Source: Calliopum simillimum
Lineage: Eukaryota; Arthropoda; Insecta; Diptera; Lauxaniidae
NCBI GenBank assembly: GCA_951812925.1
Contig: OX638370.1
Coordinates: 94,130,897-94,194,896, forward strand
Reading direction: 5' to 3'
Length of the DNA stretch: 64,000 bases
Positions 22,661 to 34,600 of this stretch are shown here, piece after piece (position 1 is the stretch's first letter; each line of letters starts with the position of its first letter). The position numbers were made by a program, and so were the translations under genes. Below the pieces are notes generated by a model. The model ran no database searches. It saw only the letters and a list, made by a program, of their open reading frames with translations, and was not told the DNA's origin.

Positions 22661-23580
22661 AGGCTGAATGAATTTATATGAAATTAATAAAAAATCCAAA
22701 GACTTTGAAACATATAAAAGTATGCTACAAAAAAACTAAAATTTAAAAAAATTATAAAACATTTGAAAAAATTTGCATTCTTTGATGGATATAAATGTTG
22801 GAAAATAACTGATTTTTACGTATATACGGTATATTCAGGTAAATATTAAAATTATTCGAGGCAGTTAGAGGTCGTAAACTTTCACTTTTTATGAAATTTC
22901 GAATCTGTACTATCTGTCCGGTTTTGAGTGCTTCATGTTAGTGAGGGCTACATGTTTTCTGCTGTAATGAAATTTTGCATTTTCCGGTTTTTAATGTTTG
23001 AAAAATTTTTCTTATAACTTTTGAAATAACTAATTTCGCTAAAAAAATATTCACTAAAAAAATATTCAAATTAAATGGGTAAGCCAATAGAGAATTTCTG
23101 ACCTCGGATTTGGATTCAGCATGTCAAAATACATCGGAAAAGTATAGTCTGGTTTCTGGTAAAATAACTTTGCCAAATTTTGTAGGCCTGTGTTATGATT
23201 CAAATGCCTTGTGTGAAAAGTCATTGAAAAAATAAAATAAACATTTTTTCGAATGCTTGGAAAACGGTTATTGAAACTTTTGGAAATAAACATTTTTCCA
23301 ATTGTTGATTTTAACTTTGCAAATCAATTTTAAAAATAATAAAAAAAATTATATTTTCCAAACGTTTGAAAATTGGTTATTAAACATTTGAAAATTAACT
23401 TTTTCCAAGCTTAAAAATTGAAAAGGTTATAAAATTGTTTGTTGGGATGTTTGAAAATCGATTGCGAAAACTTTTTTTGATTTTTTCAAAGTACCATCCA
23501 AGTGGGTGAATTTATTCCAAAAAAATTAGTGAATGTATTTTTGTTAAGTGTTTTGATTCTATTCTTCGATCCAATATTTT
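22661..23580. other. intergenic; fragment of a dispersed repeat
   Basis: AT-rich. Around 23080-23235 the minus strand carries a 'ttcagcatgtcaaaatac / cctcggatttggattc' segment related to the fold-back repeats at 52885-53512 and 60170-60410. Confidence 0.4.
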
Positions 23581-23734
23581 TTTATGTCAAAATCTGATTG
23601 GAAGCGCCATTGTTCTTGACGTTTCCAAAATAGCGCCTTTGCTGGGTTGTGAACCACTCTGGTGGCTGGGTTATGAACCATCCGTTTTTCGTAAAAGATT
23701 TGTATAAGAACTGTGGCCCTTGAAAAATTTTTTC

Positions 23735-23975
23735 AAAGTTTATTTTTCTGGGAAAACAGATCTTCTACTAACCATTTATCCACCGCCAATATAATCCCTT
23801 TAGACCTCTCAATAGAACACCAGAAAACATAGGGTGGCCCACAAAAACGAAAATATCAGTTCGGTTTTCTGAGAAAACAGACCTACTTTCGCCAATAATT
23901 TTTCCACCGCCAATCTTATCGGTTTAGTTCCCTCAATATGACACCAGAAAAATAAAGGTGACCCACAAAATAACT
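23735..23975. repeat. diverged ~125-bp tandem duplication
   Basis: Two direct copies (about 23735-23860 and 23861-23975), each running from a 'gggaaaacaga'/'gagaaaacaga' motif through 'ccaccgccaat', 'acaccagaaaa' to 'ggtggcccacaaaa'/'ggtgacccacaaaa'. Confidence 0.7.
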
Positions 23976-23992
23976 TTGTTCCATCATTTTAT

Positions 23993-24140
23993 GGGGCTGT
24001 CCATAAACTCCGTAACGCTAAAATTCGCTAAAATGAACAACCTCCCCCCCCCCCTATGTGACAAAAACTGACGCTGGACCAGACCCCCCCTAGCGTCATG
24101 TGACGGAAACCGAAACCCTCCCCTAACCATATTTTTTTTT
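23993..24140. repeat. 'ggggctgtccataaactcc' insect dispersed repeat
   Basis: Begins 'ggggctgtccataaactcc', continues with a C12-type run and 'cccccctagcgtcatgtgac'. From memory, repeats starting with this phrase and rich in C runs are widespread in insect genomes. Confidence 0.5.
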
Positions 24141-24429
24141 TATATATACCAGTGCAAAAGTTGCCTTTTGAGCACACTGATATGGACGTATTATGATAAA
24201 CTAGAATCATTAAACTGACGATTTTTCAGTATATCGCTGACGTTTAACGATTCTAAAGAATAACAATTTATGTTTTCAAAATATTCCTCAGTTCACACTG
24301 AAAGTGTGTTATAAATTGTTAATCATTATTTTTGTATATAAAAATTACAAAACTAATATTTTTAAAATTGTAATTTAAAGTCATTGGGTAATCAATCATT
24401 AAAGTTAATTTTTATTTCCGTACATTAAT

Positions 24430-24870
24430 TCAACCTAATTGATGAAGTTTCTATTCCGACTTAATTGATGGGGTTGCATCAAATTGAACTATACTGTGGA
24501 AGGGTACGCGGAATGTAGACGAAGCAGTCAAAAATCAAATCTAGAAAAGACCTTTCAGTGGTACCGTCATTTAAGAAAACGGTCGAAATTTAAGTAAAAA
24601 TCCTTGAAGCCCATATTTCGACCAAATTAATAGAACTGCATCAAATTGAACTTTGCTGTAGAAGAGTACACGGAATGTAAATGTAGCAGTTAAAAATCAT
24701 ATTTAAAATGGAAACGCCCGCCACGCGGAACTCGTGTAGCGTTCTTATTTTTAGGCCTCGTTTTCAATTAAATTAAATGAAGTCCCATGAAATTCAACTT
24801 AACTATGGAAAAGCTCACAAAATGAAGTTAAGAATGCTGTTTAAAAATATATCATTCGCTCACTTTCTAA
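24430..24870. repeat. three diverged ~150-bp direct repeats
   Basis: Units near 24475, 24632 and 24783 share 'catcaaattgaact', '..tgtggaagggtacgcgga' and 'cagtcaaaaatca'-like phrases at spacings of about 157 and 150 bp. It is heavily diverged, with no coding. Confidence 0.6.
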
Positions 24871-26029
24871 TAACTAACGTAAATTAAAAAGAAAAGCATT
24901 AATTTTTTTTATAAAATTTTCAATAAAAAAATTTAAATGTTCGGACAAAGGATAAAGGTAAAACCTGAACCAATGAAGCTAAATTTTGTCAAAATTACAA
25001 ATTTATTCTCAATGACCCCTTAAACCAATTTCTTCAACAAAATCGAGTGACTGGAAGACAATCGTTAATATCAAGCGATTAAAACTTTTCATGAAGAACT
25101 TTTTTTTACGTAAGCGTTCATTCTTGCTCAAAGAATAAAGTTTGTAATCAAAAATTTAATTCTTGTCCTAACTTTTAAGATGTAAACAGTTCAAAATCAG
25201 TCATTCGATTCGTTTCGTCTTCCATGCTAAGGGTATTAATTTTGGAGAGATTACTTTATCATATATCAATATTCAAGCGTATCTTGAAAAAAGTGCTCAT
25301 TAGCTTTTGCTTTACAGATTTTTGATTTACTGAATTAAATTGGTCACATTTTATATCAACAATATCTCCTGAAGTCATACAATAATCTATGGTAAATCTG
25401 AAATTAGTAATTATAAAGCGACATAACTGTGTTGTTCTTAAGAACTTAAATACAAATTTTATTTTTACAAATTTTGTTTACATGGTATATGTATGTTATT
25501 ATAGAGCATATATTGTATTATTTATATGGTATATATAGGAAGATCAAGTTTAACTGTAAATAACTAAGTTTATTTTTGGAAAAAATCTATAAAGTTTGTT
25601 TATAGAATAATTGTTATTAACTTTTGATTAAAATATACTACATACTTATCGACGATTAATATGAATTAAGAAGACACATACAATTTTTATTGAATAAATT
25701 ATTGAAATGTGCATCAACTATGCATATTAGCCGTCGATATGTTAGTTTATTTTTCATAAAAAAAAATTTACTTTTATATAGAAATCGTATATTATAATTT
25801 CATACCTTCGAAAATAGTTACAAAATCTGTTACTATCAAAGAAATAACATTTAATACATGAAAAGTAAGATGCTTTAATTTAATTGCACTGCAATGTGTG
25901 CGCATGGTTTTCTTTCAAAATTAAAATTGCTGTTATAATCCACACTTTCTCATTCAAATATCAAAAACATGTGGTATTTTAATGGCAAATTGTAAGGAAA
26001 TCTTTTATGCCAACGAAAATATAAAGACT
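24871..26029. other. 3' flank of Synaptobrevin; no gene seen
   Basis: Very AT-rich DNA downstream of the minus-strand Synaptobrevin stop. Part is probably its 3' UTR; a minus-strand AATAAA-like signal lies near 25746. Confidence 0.35.
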
Positions 26030-29000
26030 TTAGTTTGGTTTTTCAGTGACTTGTGGAGCACTGCTACCTCCGCCTCCTGATGGTAGAAAAGACACTGCAA
26101 TAAAAAAAAAGAGTTTTTCATAAATTGTTCGTGTTAAACATCGTTAAATTCCCAGTGTATGTTCTGAGCTCTATATAATAAGGTCAAAATAGTGCTAAGC
26201 TAAAAAATACATTGAACATTACTTACATTAAAAATTTTAACTTTGTCGAAGTATACAAGTACTATAATATATGATATACTAGGAATAATTAGAAGTGAAT
26301 CATAATTTTATATATGTCAATACTATCTACAAATGTTAAGAACACACGACATCAGTTTAAAAACGACACTGCAAATAAAAACAAAATGTTTGTTCAAATT
26401 TAAAAAATTATCAAATGTAAAGATGTCCATCGACTCTTGAATAATATTAATTAAGCAGCCAAAACCTTTTAGTTGAATAACAGTATGAAACAATAAATAG
26501 AGCAGAACAATTTTTCAATTACAGACATATTTACATAAACTACTTACATACTAGCTTTTGTCCAGAGGATTTTCTTGCGAAAGTATAAAGTAAATTTAAA
26601 ACGAAAATTATTTCTTTTTTAGCCTTAACATTCTTAATATGTGTATCTATATTTTTGCAGAATTTTTTTGAAAAAGTAAGGCTGCAGTGAATACATTTTT
26701 TTTTTAAAACTTTAAATTAAACAGCTACTTAATTTTTTTGTTTTTTTATTGCATTGAATACTTTTATATTTCATTTTAAATTTCTTATTGCTTATACTAT
26801 TCGATATTTCGATTTTTTTGCATTTACAATTAAATCAAATGGGCGATTCTACAAAAAAGCCGAAATAACTGAAGTATTGTGCAACTACACAGGACACCGT
26901 GCCTGTCTTCAGCGACAAAAATTTAATTTAGACCAAATTTAACCAATTTCGAGTTCAAAAACCAAAAAGCTTTATAAAACTTTCTTAAAATATTGCTATT
27001 AATCTAACTCATTGCGTGATAAGAAGCTTGTAGCTTGCAGAATATACACTTTAACTGTTTGCCTTCATGTTTTGATCAATTCGGTTCTAAGGCCTGCTCC
27101 AGAAAAATTTAATTTTTTTGTTTCTTAAGATTATGATTTACTTGATGATCGTGAAGGTCGATCACGATTAAAAAAATATATAACACTTGATGATAGCGCT
27201 TTAAACAAAAAAGACGTCTAGCAATCAACAAAGTACTGTCCAAATGGTTATTTTTAATCATAGAAAGAGTCTGCTTATCATACGAAAAATTATCTCAAAT
27301 AGAAAGTTTAGCTTAGACGCTCAGTTGGTCAAAAAATCGAAACAACACTTTGAGCAGAATTCCCGACACTTCAGTGCGAGATATTGCTGTAATTGCAGGA
27401 ACCTCGAGCTACAGATTTCAAAAAGTTCCAGATCGCACCGATAATAAGTAGCTGGAGGCTTAAAAGCAAGCCCGAAATTTATATAAAGGTTTCCTGACTA
27501 AATTTGACTGTATCGTTTTCTTGAATATTTGTACTAAATGTTTTCTTTGCGCAGAATTGATTATTTAGAGTATTCCTTACGGCGAGTAAATAACTCGAAA
27601 AGCTCGTAAACTCCTAATAATTGTCAAAATCAATACGCATTTTGAACGTTTTAAGGAATACCCTTATTAAGTTTTTATGTAAGTCTTCAACACAAAAAAA
27701 TTCATAAATTTTGATTGTACAACTGGTATGCCTTTACCGTGGTGTAAAATCGCTCTTCTCTAAGCTTATTAATTTCTTTGTTTTTTTCAAAAAGGTAAAT
27801 TTCAAACATTCACACAGACTACGCCTTGAGCGGAAAAAATTCAAAATTTAATTGTAAGCTTTTACATACGCTTATCTAAGTGCAAAATCCTTTGCCGTGC
27901 CACGCCTTTACGTGTATATTTTAAAATTTTAAATGAATATATCGTTTATTATGACAACTATTCGCGGCGTCGAAAAAAAGATTTTTTTTTTTTTTTTTTC
28001 TAGTCAAAATTACGGCTTTTTCGCAGAATCGCCCAAAAAAACTTAGCGCTAGTTCATACATTTTAATGCATTTTCTAATTTTTAACATAAAGCATGTTTA
28101 TTACATAACTTAACATAAATGAATTCCAGCAAATCTGCCACCACCATGTTTTACAACAGCTTCAAAAATTACTTTTACGAATGGAATGAGCACTGTACAA
28201 TAACATTCAGGGAAATAATACCCAAAATTTAAAAAGGAAAAAACGCATACAAAAAATTGAGTAACAGGGTAACAAAATATAGGCCACCAAAATAAAAATG
28301 CCAAGTTCTACAATTAAAAAAACGAAAAAAGGAAATAACACCATATTATGGATATTATTTCGAAATTTTCTAACTCTATTGGCGTTATTTCCATGGTTAT
28401 TATTGCACAGATCCAATGATAACTACAGTGTTTAAAATTATTATTCTTATGGAATGTTCTTTAGTAATATGTAGGTACTTACCAATAATGATTATGAGCA
28501 AGACAACACCAATGACTCCCATGATAATCATCATCTTCATATTCGCCCACCACTGCTTTCGCTTTAATTTTCCAGCATGTTGCTCAAACTGCGATGCACC
28601 CTGTTCAAGAGCATCGGCACGATCACCTAACTCCGAAAGTTTTTGATCTCGTTCCAATACTTTTTCTACGTTTACACGCATAATGCCAACTACTTCGTCA
28701 ACTTTTGCCTGCGTCTGTTGCAGACGCTTTTGGGCCTGATCCTGTTGATTGTTGTTTCTGGGTGATGAAGAGGATGGAGGTGGGGGTAAGACAGGAAAAC
28801 TGTATCATATTATTTAATATTACAAAAGAACTTTACACATATCAAAACTAAAAATAAATAAATATACACACAAAACAACTGGGAAAACTTTTGCCCATAA
28901 TCGGGTAAATGTTGAAACAAAAGAGAACAATCTTACTACATAAAATCGTTGGTGCGGATGTTTGTCATCGCATTACACCTAAACCACTCAATTTGTCGAA

Positions 29001-30199
29001 GCCATATTCTCACCTAACCTTCGGTCAGGTTAATATAATAAAAAAAGGGGAGATAAAATGGTTTAATGGATAATGGATTCTGTGTGCAAAATAAAATACT
29101 CAAAACGCTTTATCTCCACACCTATGGCAGGTATCAATTCGAAACTTAATGCAAAGATACCATACACATGCATTTATCAAGGACCTTGTGGGGATTGAAG
29201 CAAGGAGCTTTGCACCCCCCATACGAAAAACAACTTGAACATTCAATAATTTTGCACCTACAGCAGTTATGTACATGGTATCTAAGGCAATGCAAAAAAT
29301 GGGGGAATTGGACCAGGGGCGTTTCACCCCCATATAAAAAACTCTAAATATTCTATGTTTCTACACCTATTTGCTATCGTTATGAAACTTTAAAGGTGCG
29401 CGTCTATTTTACTTACAAAACATCCGGCAAAAAGTGAGGAGGGATAAGACAAGTTGCGGTTGTACCCCCTCCCCAAAAAATAAAAAAAAAACAATTGAAA
29501 CACTACATCTCCGCACACATAGCAGATATTGTTATAAAACTTGGAGCATTATATTGCCCAACTTCTGACCAGACAGAAAACATGGACTTCATCCAAATTA
29601 ATTCATCATGCCACCTACAAGAAAGGGCAAAACAATATTTGCCGGACCAGCTAGTTTTCTAATAAAACGATAATACGTAATTGAAATAAAGTACTATTTT
29701 ATAATTTAACTTTCATTAATTTTTATACGAAACAGCCATAAATAGAGAAATCCAATTTGTTACATTTCGAATACGCGGTTAGAAATTAGTAGCGGATGTA
29801 TGGTATCACCGAGAAGGCAATGTTCCGCGTATTCCATTTTAGGCGTACTAGTTAATTATCTTAAAATAGATAAGCAAAACAACAACAAAGGTTATGGGAT
29901 CTGAAAAGAATATCGATCTAAGGTGACGTTTCTGAAGGGGATATGAAGTTTTTTTTTTTTTTATTTTAATGTTCACTCTAGCCACAGCCTAGTACCATTT
30001 TTACTCATATCTTCGCTTATAGTTTCTGGGAATCCCATAGAAAAAATGTTGGAATAAATTCCAAACTTTAAGTAGTTGAAAATGCAGAACCCAGCATTTT
30101 GAGATTATAAATATATAGCAGTTAGATAGGAGTTAAAAAGAATTTTAATATATTTTCTTACTCATTTGATCCGGATGGTGCTGGTGCTTCGTTCTCCAT
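26030..30199 (-). CDS. Syb: Synaptobrevin (VAMP), vesicle R-SNARE
   Basis: Vesicle membrane SNARE that zippers with syntaxin and SNAP-25 family partners to fuse vesicles. Coding exons: 30199-30162, 28757-28483, 26094-26030. Donors are GTAAGA and GTAAGT, acceptors CAG and GCAG; 378 nt, 125 residues. A short N-terminus rich in Pro, Ser and Asn (1-22) leads to the SNARE motif (about 24-80) with [13 protein letters not shown] and the central-layer arginine in VLERDQKL (Arg49). A juxtamembrane KLKRKQWW segment (76-83) precedes the single C-terminal anchor (86-107). A short luminal tail follows, PSGGGG to EKPN. The closeness to the Drosophila Synaptobrevin core makes the identity secure; the tail is the variable part of the family. 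Introns of 1.4 and 2.4 kb contain no coding except a possible alternative last exon at 28192-28110. Reading on past the exon 2 donor would add 23 residues but is less likely than splicing. Confidence 0.95.
27571..27664. repeat. partial copy of the GGGTATTCCTTAAA palindromic MITE
   Basis: Runs from 'agagtattccttacggcg' to 'gttttaaggaatacccttat', with 'ttgtcaaaatcaatacg' in the middle exactly as in the copy at 19191-19323. It lies in Synaptobrevin intron 2. Confidence 0.65.
28758..30161 (-). other. Synaptobrevin intron 1
   Basis: Contains decayed repeat DNA (29050-29650), with recurring phrases such as 'tatctccacacctat' at three places and C-rich runs. No coding. Confidence 0.5.
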
Positions 30200-33100
30200 T
30201 GTTGATTTGCAGTTATTATTCTTTATCAATTAAGTAGCAAGGTAAGTTTTGGATGAGATAACAAAGAATCTGCAAAGAATATAGTGCCTAATAGTATTAC
30301 TTAGATAGTATATGTTAATTCATAAATTTTTAAAGTAAATTAATTAGATACGAAGGTACAAAACAAAAATAACTTATGATTTAAATAAATGCACACAAGT
30401 TTTCATGTTGTTAAGTTTTAAAACTTTAGTATTATGAAAACAAAAACAGTTAAATACATAACGTAATATAACGTGATTTATCGATTACTTGTCCGTATAA
30501 TTTAATCTATGGTAGCTCTTTTTGCATAGGTACGTAAAGGACCTCGTTTCCAATTTTAATTTAGTTGATTTTTAATAATGATCTAACCAAACAACAATCT
30601 CTATCTATTTAATACGTTCCTATGAGAAGGTTTGTGTAACTGTTGTCTTGTTTTAAAAGTTCAATTATACCTATAATTATACTATATAGAAATCGGATGG
30701 CGTGAAAAAATTCGATGTAGTCGTCAGTGACAAAACAATCTCAGATTTGAACGCCGCACAGTGTAAGATTTTGTCAATCTGGATGCTCTTAATGGAAAAA
30801 ATAAAAGTGCTTCAAATTTAATGATTTTTTAGTATATGTAATACTAAACATTCCCTTGGTATATAAATGAACTCAAAACAGAATGAAAATAAAACCATCA
30901 GCTATGTAACGGTTATCAAATATGCGTTTTTTAGAATGTCCACAAAAACTTTATTTTATAACTTGAATAATTCTTTCACTTTAAGCGATTAGAACTAAGT
31001 CGTTCGTGCATTGTTTTCCAAACAATTTTATTTCTCATAAACCTCAATAATTTGTCTCAAAGCTTTGTAAACAAAATGTTTTAATATCCGTGCAAGAACA
31101 TTTGATTTTTTATTTGATTATTTCATTACATGTTTAAAAATGAGAATAATTTCAAAAATCTTATCGGGGAATTTTTCTCAAACTGCTATAGAGAATTCAC
31201 GGCAGTCTGAGAAAAACTCCCCGGGAATATTTATTCACGATAACCCCCTATTACTTACAAGTTTAAACAGGTTTGCCATTCTTACTATATAGGAAATACG
31301 TGGACAGATTTCTAGTATATACTTGGAAATAAAAATGTTCCTCAAAGATTCCACAAAGGCTACTTTTTTACAATGATTGAAGTGTTATAATTAACAGTTG
31401 CACTGAAATCAAAAAAAAAAAAAAAAAAATTTATGTCATCATTTTTAATCTCGCCCATTTTTTGTCAGTAGTATTCTGTTACTTCTGAAATGATGAACCC
31501 AAATTTTCAAGTTGATATCTCTATTATAACCAATTTTTAAAAATTTGTCCGATTTTTCCCATCTCTCTTCCGTAGAAGGAATTAAAGTTTATATACAAAA
31601 TTTCAACTCGATATCATTGAAACTACGGCTGCAATCGAATTGAGAGCATCTAGATTGGAAAAAGCTCCGTGATGGGTATACATAAAATCGCTTAAATGGT
31701 AGAATGTTAAGGTAATTCTTACTCATGTGACTACAATGAATAAAATGAACACATTTATAAGAGATAGAAATTATTTGTAATTTTGGATGCATCCCAATTG
31801 AACTTTTAAAGAGTAACAACGATAATTTGAAGACTTTACTTAGTAATAATATCTAGGATTCTTTCTTAGTTTTTCATAATATATCCAATACATTCACATT
31901 GTGCATTTAGGGTTGGTTCAAATCTTTAGTGAGTCATATAATGCTGAAATTCAATATAGAAAACCCCATACACAAACATTTGCTAATCTCGATCCAAGTT
32001 ATCAAATTGCAATTTATGAACGATAACAATAAGTTATTAATTGATAATTACTTTAAAAATTTAAAATAAGTAATGGTGATGCTTTTTAAGCGCAACATTT
32101 GTGTCCTAAAGCAATATGAACCAACTGCTCTTACTTAAATCTATTTAACAAATTCTGTAAATATTACATGCTCCGACAAAATTTGATTCGAAAAAATTTC
32201 GAAAGTAGAAACGAAAAGAAAATTTGTTTATGACGTTTAATCGTCACTAAATTTTAGAATTTTTTAAACTATTCAATGCAGATGCTGTAGATAGGGTGCA
32301 AACACTTGTTGGACAGTGTTATACTTTAAGAACCGAATTACAAATGCTTTGATAAAAATTTCTTCATGATAACATATGGTATAATACTATATAGAAATAC
32401 AGCAGAAAATATAAACAACAAAAAAAAAATCTCTTGGTGACTCACAGTTGTATTCTTTTTTAGGGTACTTTTCGTTCATTAATATTTGATAACTTGGAAC
32501 AAGATTAGCAAATGCTAGTGTGTATGCGTTCTATAAACTTTGAATTCCAGCAGCATATGATAACAGATAATTACAAATGACTTACTGCAAGTGTCGAATG
32601 ATAGAGCGCAATGTTAAAGTAAAATTATAAAAAATTAAAATCGAGCCCAAGTCGGCAATAAATTACAAAAAATCAGGTTTGATCTCGTGAACTATTATTG
32701 CAAACGCATCGTCGATTAGGAGAAAAAACTCATTAAGTGCTGAACAATTCCTACGCACTCAATGAATTTTGTTTATTATAAAAAAGTTTCTACGATTCCC
32801 AAATATATCTGTTTAATTAAATTTCATTAAACATGTTGATTTTAAGTTTTATTAAGGGAAAAACACAATTAGTGTTGGTAAATCTATAACCACATTTCTT
32901 CGTCCGCACGAGGCAACATACCATTTTGAGGAGTGCCATTGTTCAGAAAAATGTCCATTATACCGTAAATTCAGAGAAATTTCTCAGACCATTTCTTTTG
33001 CTCCCACATGTTTTACAGAACGTTTTTTTTTTTTTTTTTGATGAATAAAATTCAAGTTTTAAAAACTTTTTTTTATTCAGTAAGTGCTCAAGAGTAATTT

Positions 33101-33782
33101 AACACCCTTAATATTCGAAAATTCGTTGTTAACGTCATTTTTTGACGATATTACGACTAGCGTGGCCTGACGATTTGACGATGTTTTCACACAAATCGAA
33201 AAGCTTGAATAAAAATTTTTGATATCTCGCTTTGTTTTCACAATATCGAGGCTTGATTTCCAAAAAAAAAAAAAGCTTTTATATCTATCTCGAAAACCTT
33301 AAAGCAAATTAAGAACTTTTGGACAGTAGTTTTGTAGGTTGTTTAAATATGTTCTTTTTTTCATCCATTTAGGGATAACTAACTATTAGTGGTTTTTATA
33401 ACAGATACATATATCTGGAAATTCCGGCAGCTATATTCTTCAAACTAAGTGTGATCGTCCCTTTTTATTGTTGTCGTTATAGTTCAGTTTTTAAAGCCGT
33501 TTTAACCCGTAAAATAGAGTCTCGATATATCGAAAACGAAGCGAGATATCGGATAAAAATATATAATTTGTTCAACTTGTTTTGGGTGGATTTTAATTTC
33601 TGTGGCGTCTACAACTTGAAAAGTTTGTTTCGCTACTACTGGCGTTACTAATATATGCACTGATTTGTTGTCATTGAAAGCTATTTCATCTTAAAAAGCG
33701 TCAAAAAATCTATTAGATTCGATCTGTCGAGAACAGCAATTGATATAAACAATTTTGTTATTACGCTGAAAATGTCGAAATA
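30200..33782. other. intergenic, no gene seen
   Basis: 3.6 kb of AT-rich DNA upstream of Synaptobrevin. It should include its promoter and perhaps untranslated 5' exons, which I cannot place. The only clear item is the MITE fragment at 31164-31249. Confidence 0.4.
31164..31249. repeat. partial copy of the [21 protein letters not shown]
   Basis: Contains 'gagaattcacggcagt' and ends 'attcacgataaccccc', matching the inner and right parts of 17814-17920; the left end is lost. Confidence 0.75.
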
Positions 33783-33783
33783 A

Positions 33784-34391
33784 GGGTGTAACCTTTGGCC
33801 TGGCCAAACAATAAATACCCTACACTGCAGTATTTTGAAAATTTTGCTTATATGGAAGGTGCCACGCACTCTTGTCCGAGTTCACCTACTTTAAGCTCAG
33901 AGCGTGCATTTATAGCCGATAGTATTTGAGTGCAATTTAGTTGGATTATCTCAAAAAAGTCTTTAAGCTAAGCGTTTTGAAGCTTTTGCTTATATGAGAG
34001 GTGCCCTCTTCTTCGAATTTGCCCAGTTTTGCTCAGAGCTTGTGCTTACAATTCGAAGTATTTATGTGTATTTTGGTTGCATTGTCGTGAAAAATACTCC
34101 TAAAAATGCATTTTGAATATATTTTTTGTATGGGCGGTAGGCCGATTTCGCTCCCACGAGCTAACTTTGATGACGGAAGCAGTTTACCAAATTTCATTGT
34201 TATTTTGCTCATTTTTCTCAAAAAATGTATTTACACGCATACCCAGCCAGACAGACAGACGGACATGGCTATATCGACTCAGGAGGTGACGCTGATCAAG
34301 AATATATATACTTTTCTATATCTGCCACGCCTTCTTCTCTGCGTTACAAACGGAAGGACAAAGTGAATATACCCTGGGTGTAGGGTATAAA
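33784..34391 (+). repeat. mini-me-like dispersed repeat (copy R2)
   Basis: Same head ('aagggtgtaacctttggcc', 'accctacactgcag') and tail ('gggtgtagggtata') as R1, with two ~150-bp units instead of three and a very short CAGC/CAGA tract (34242-34260). Confidence 0.8.
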
Positions 34392-34600
34392 AATTGCAAC
34401 AGAAGCTCATCAATTTCTTACGGAAGCTTATGCTGAATATGCTCCAGAGATTAGAGTGAGTCAAGAGTGGTTCGCACGAGTGTACAGGGCAGCCAAAAAA
34501 GTTTGAAGACGAAGGATTGGAAACATTACTCGATCTTACAATGGACAATACTTTGAAAAACGTATTAATTCATTTTGTTATCGAAAGTTGTAAACCCATT
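34392..34600 (+). pseudogene. mariner transposase N-terminal fragment
   Basis: Directly after R2. The plus strand reads ATEAHQFLTEAYAEYAPE then SQEWFAR, and after a frame break FEDEGLETLLDLTMD. These match the N-terminal DNA-binding region of mariner transposases (the W-F-R and F-D/E-EE-L-LL motifs). No terminal repeats are visible; it is a different subfamily from the copies at 1.7 and 11.6 kb. Confidence 0.7.

Noticed and set aside
28400..28483. Synaptobrevin reading on past the exon 2 donor to a stop near 28400
   Set aside because: The donor G|GTAAGT is strong and splicing to 26094 gives a tail like known Synaptobrevins and a closed frame.
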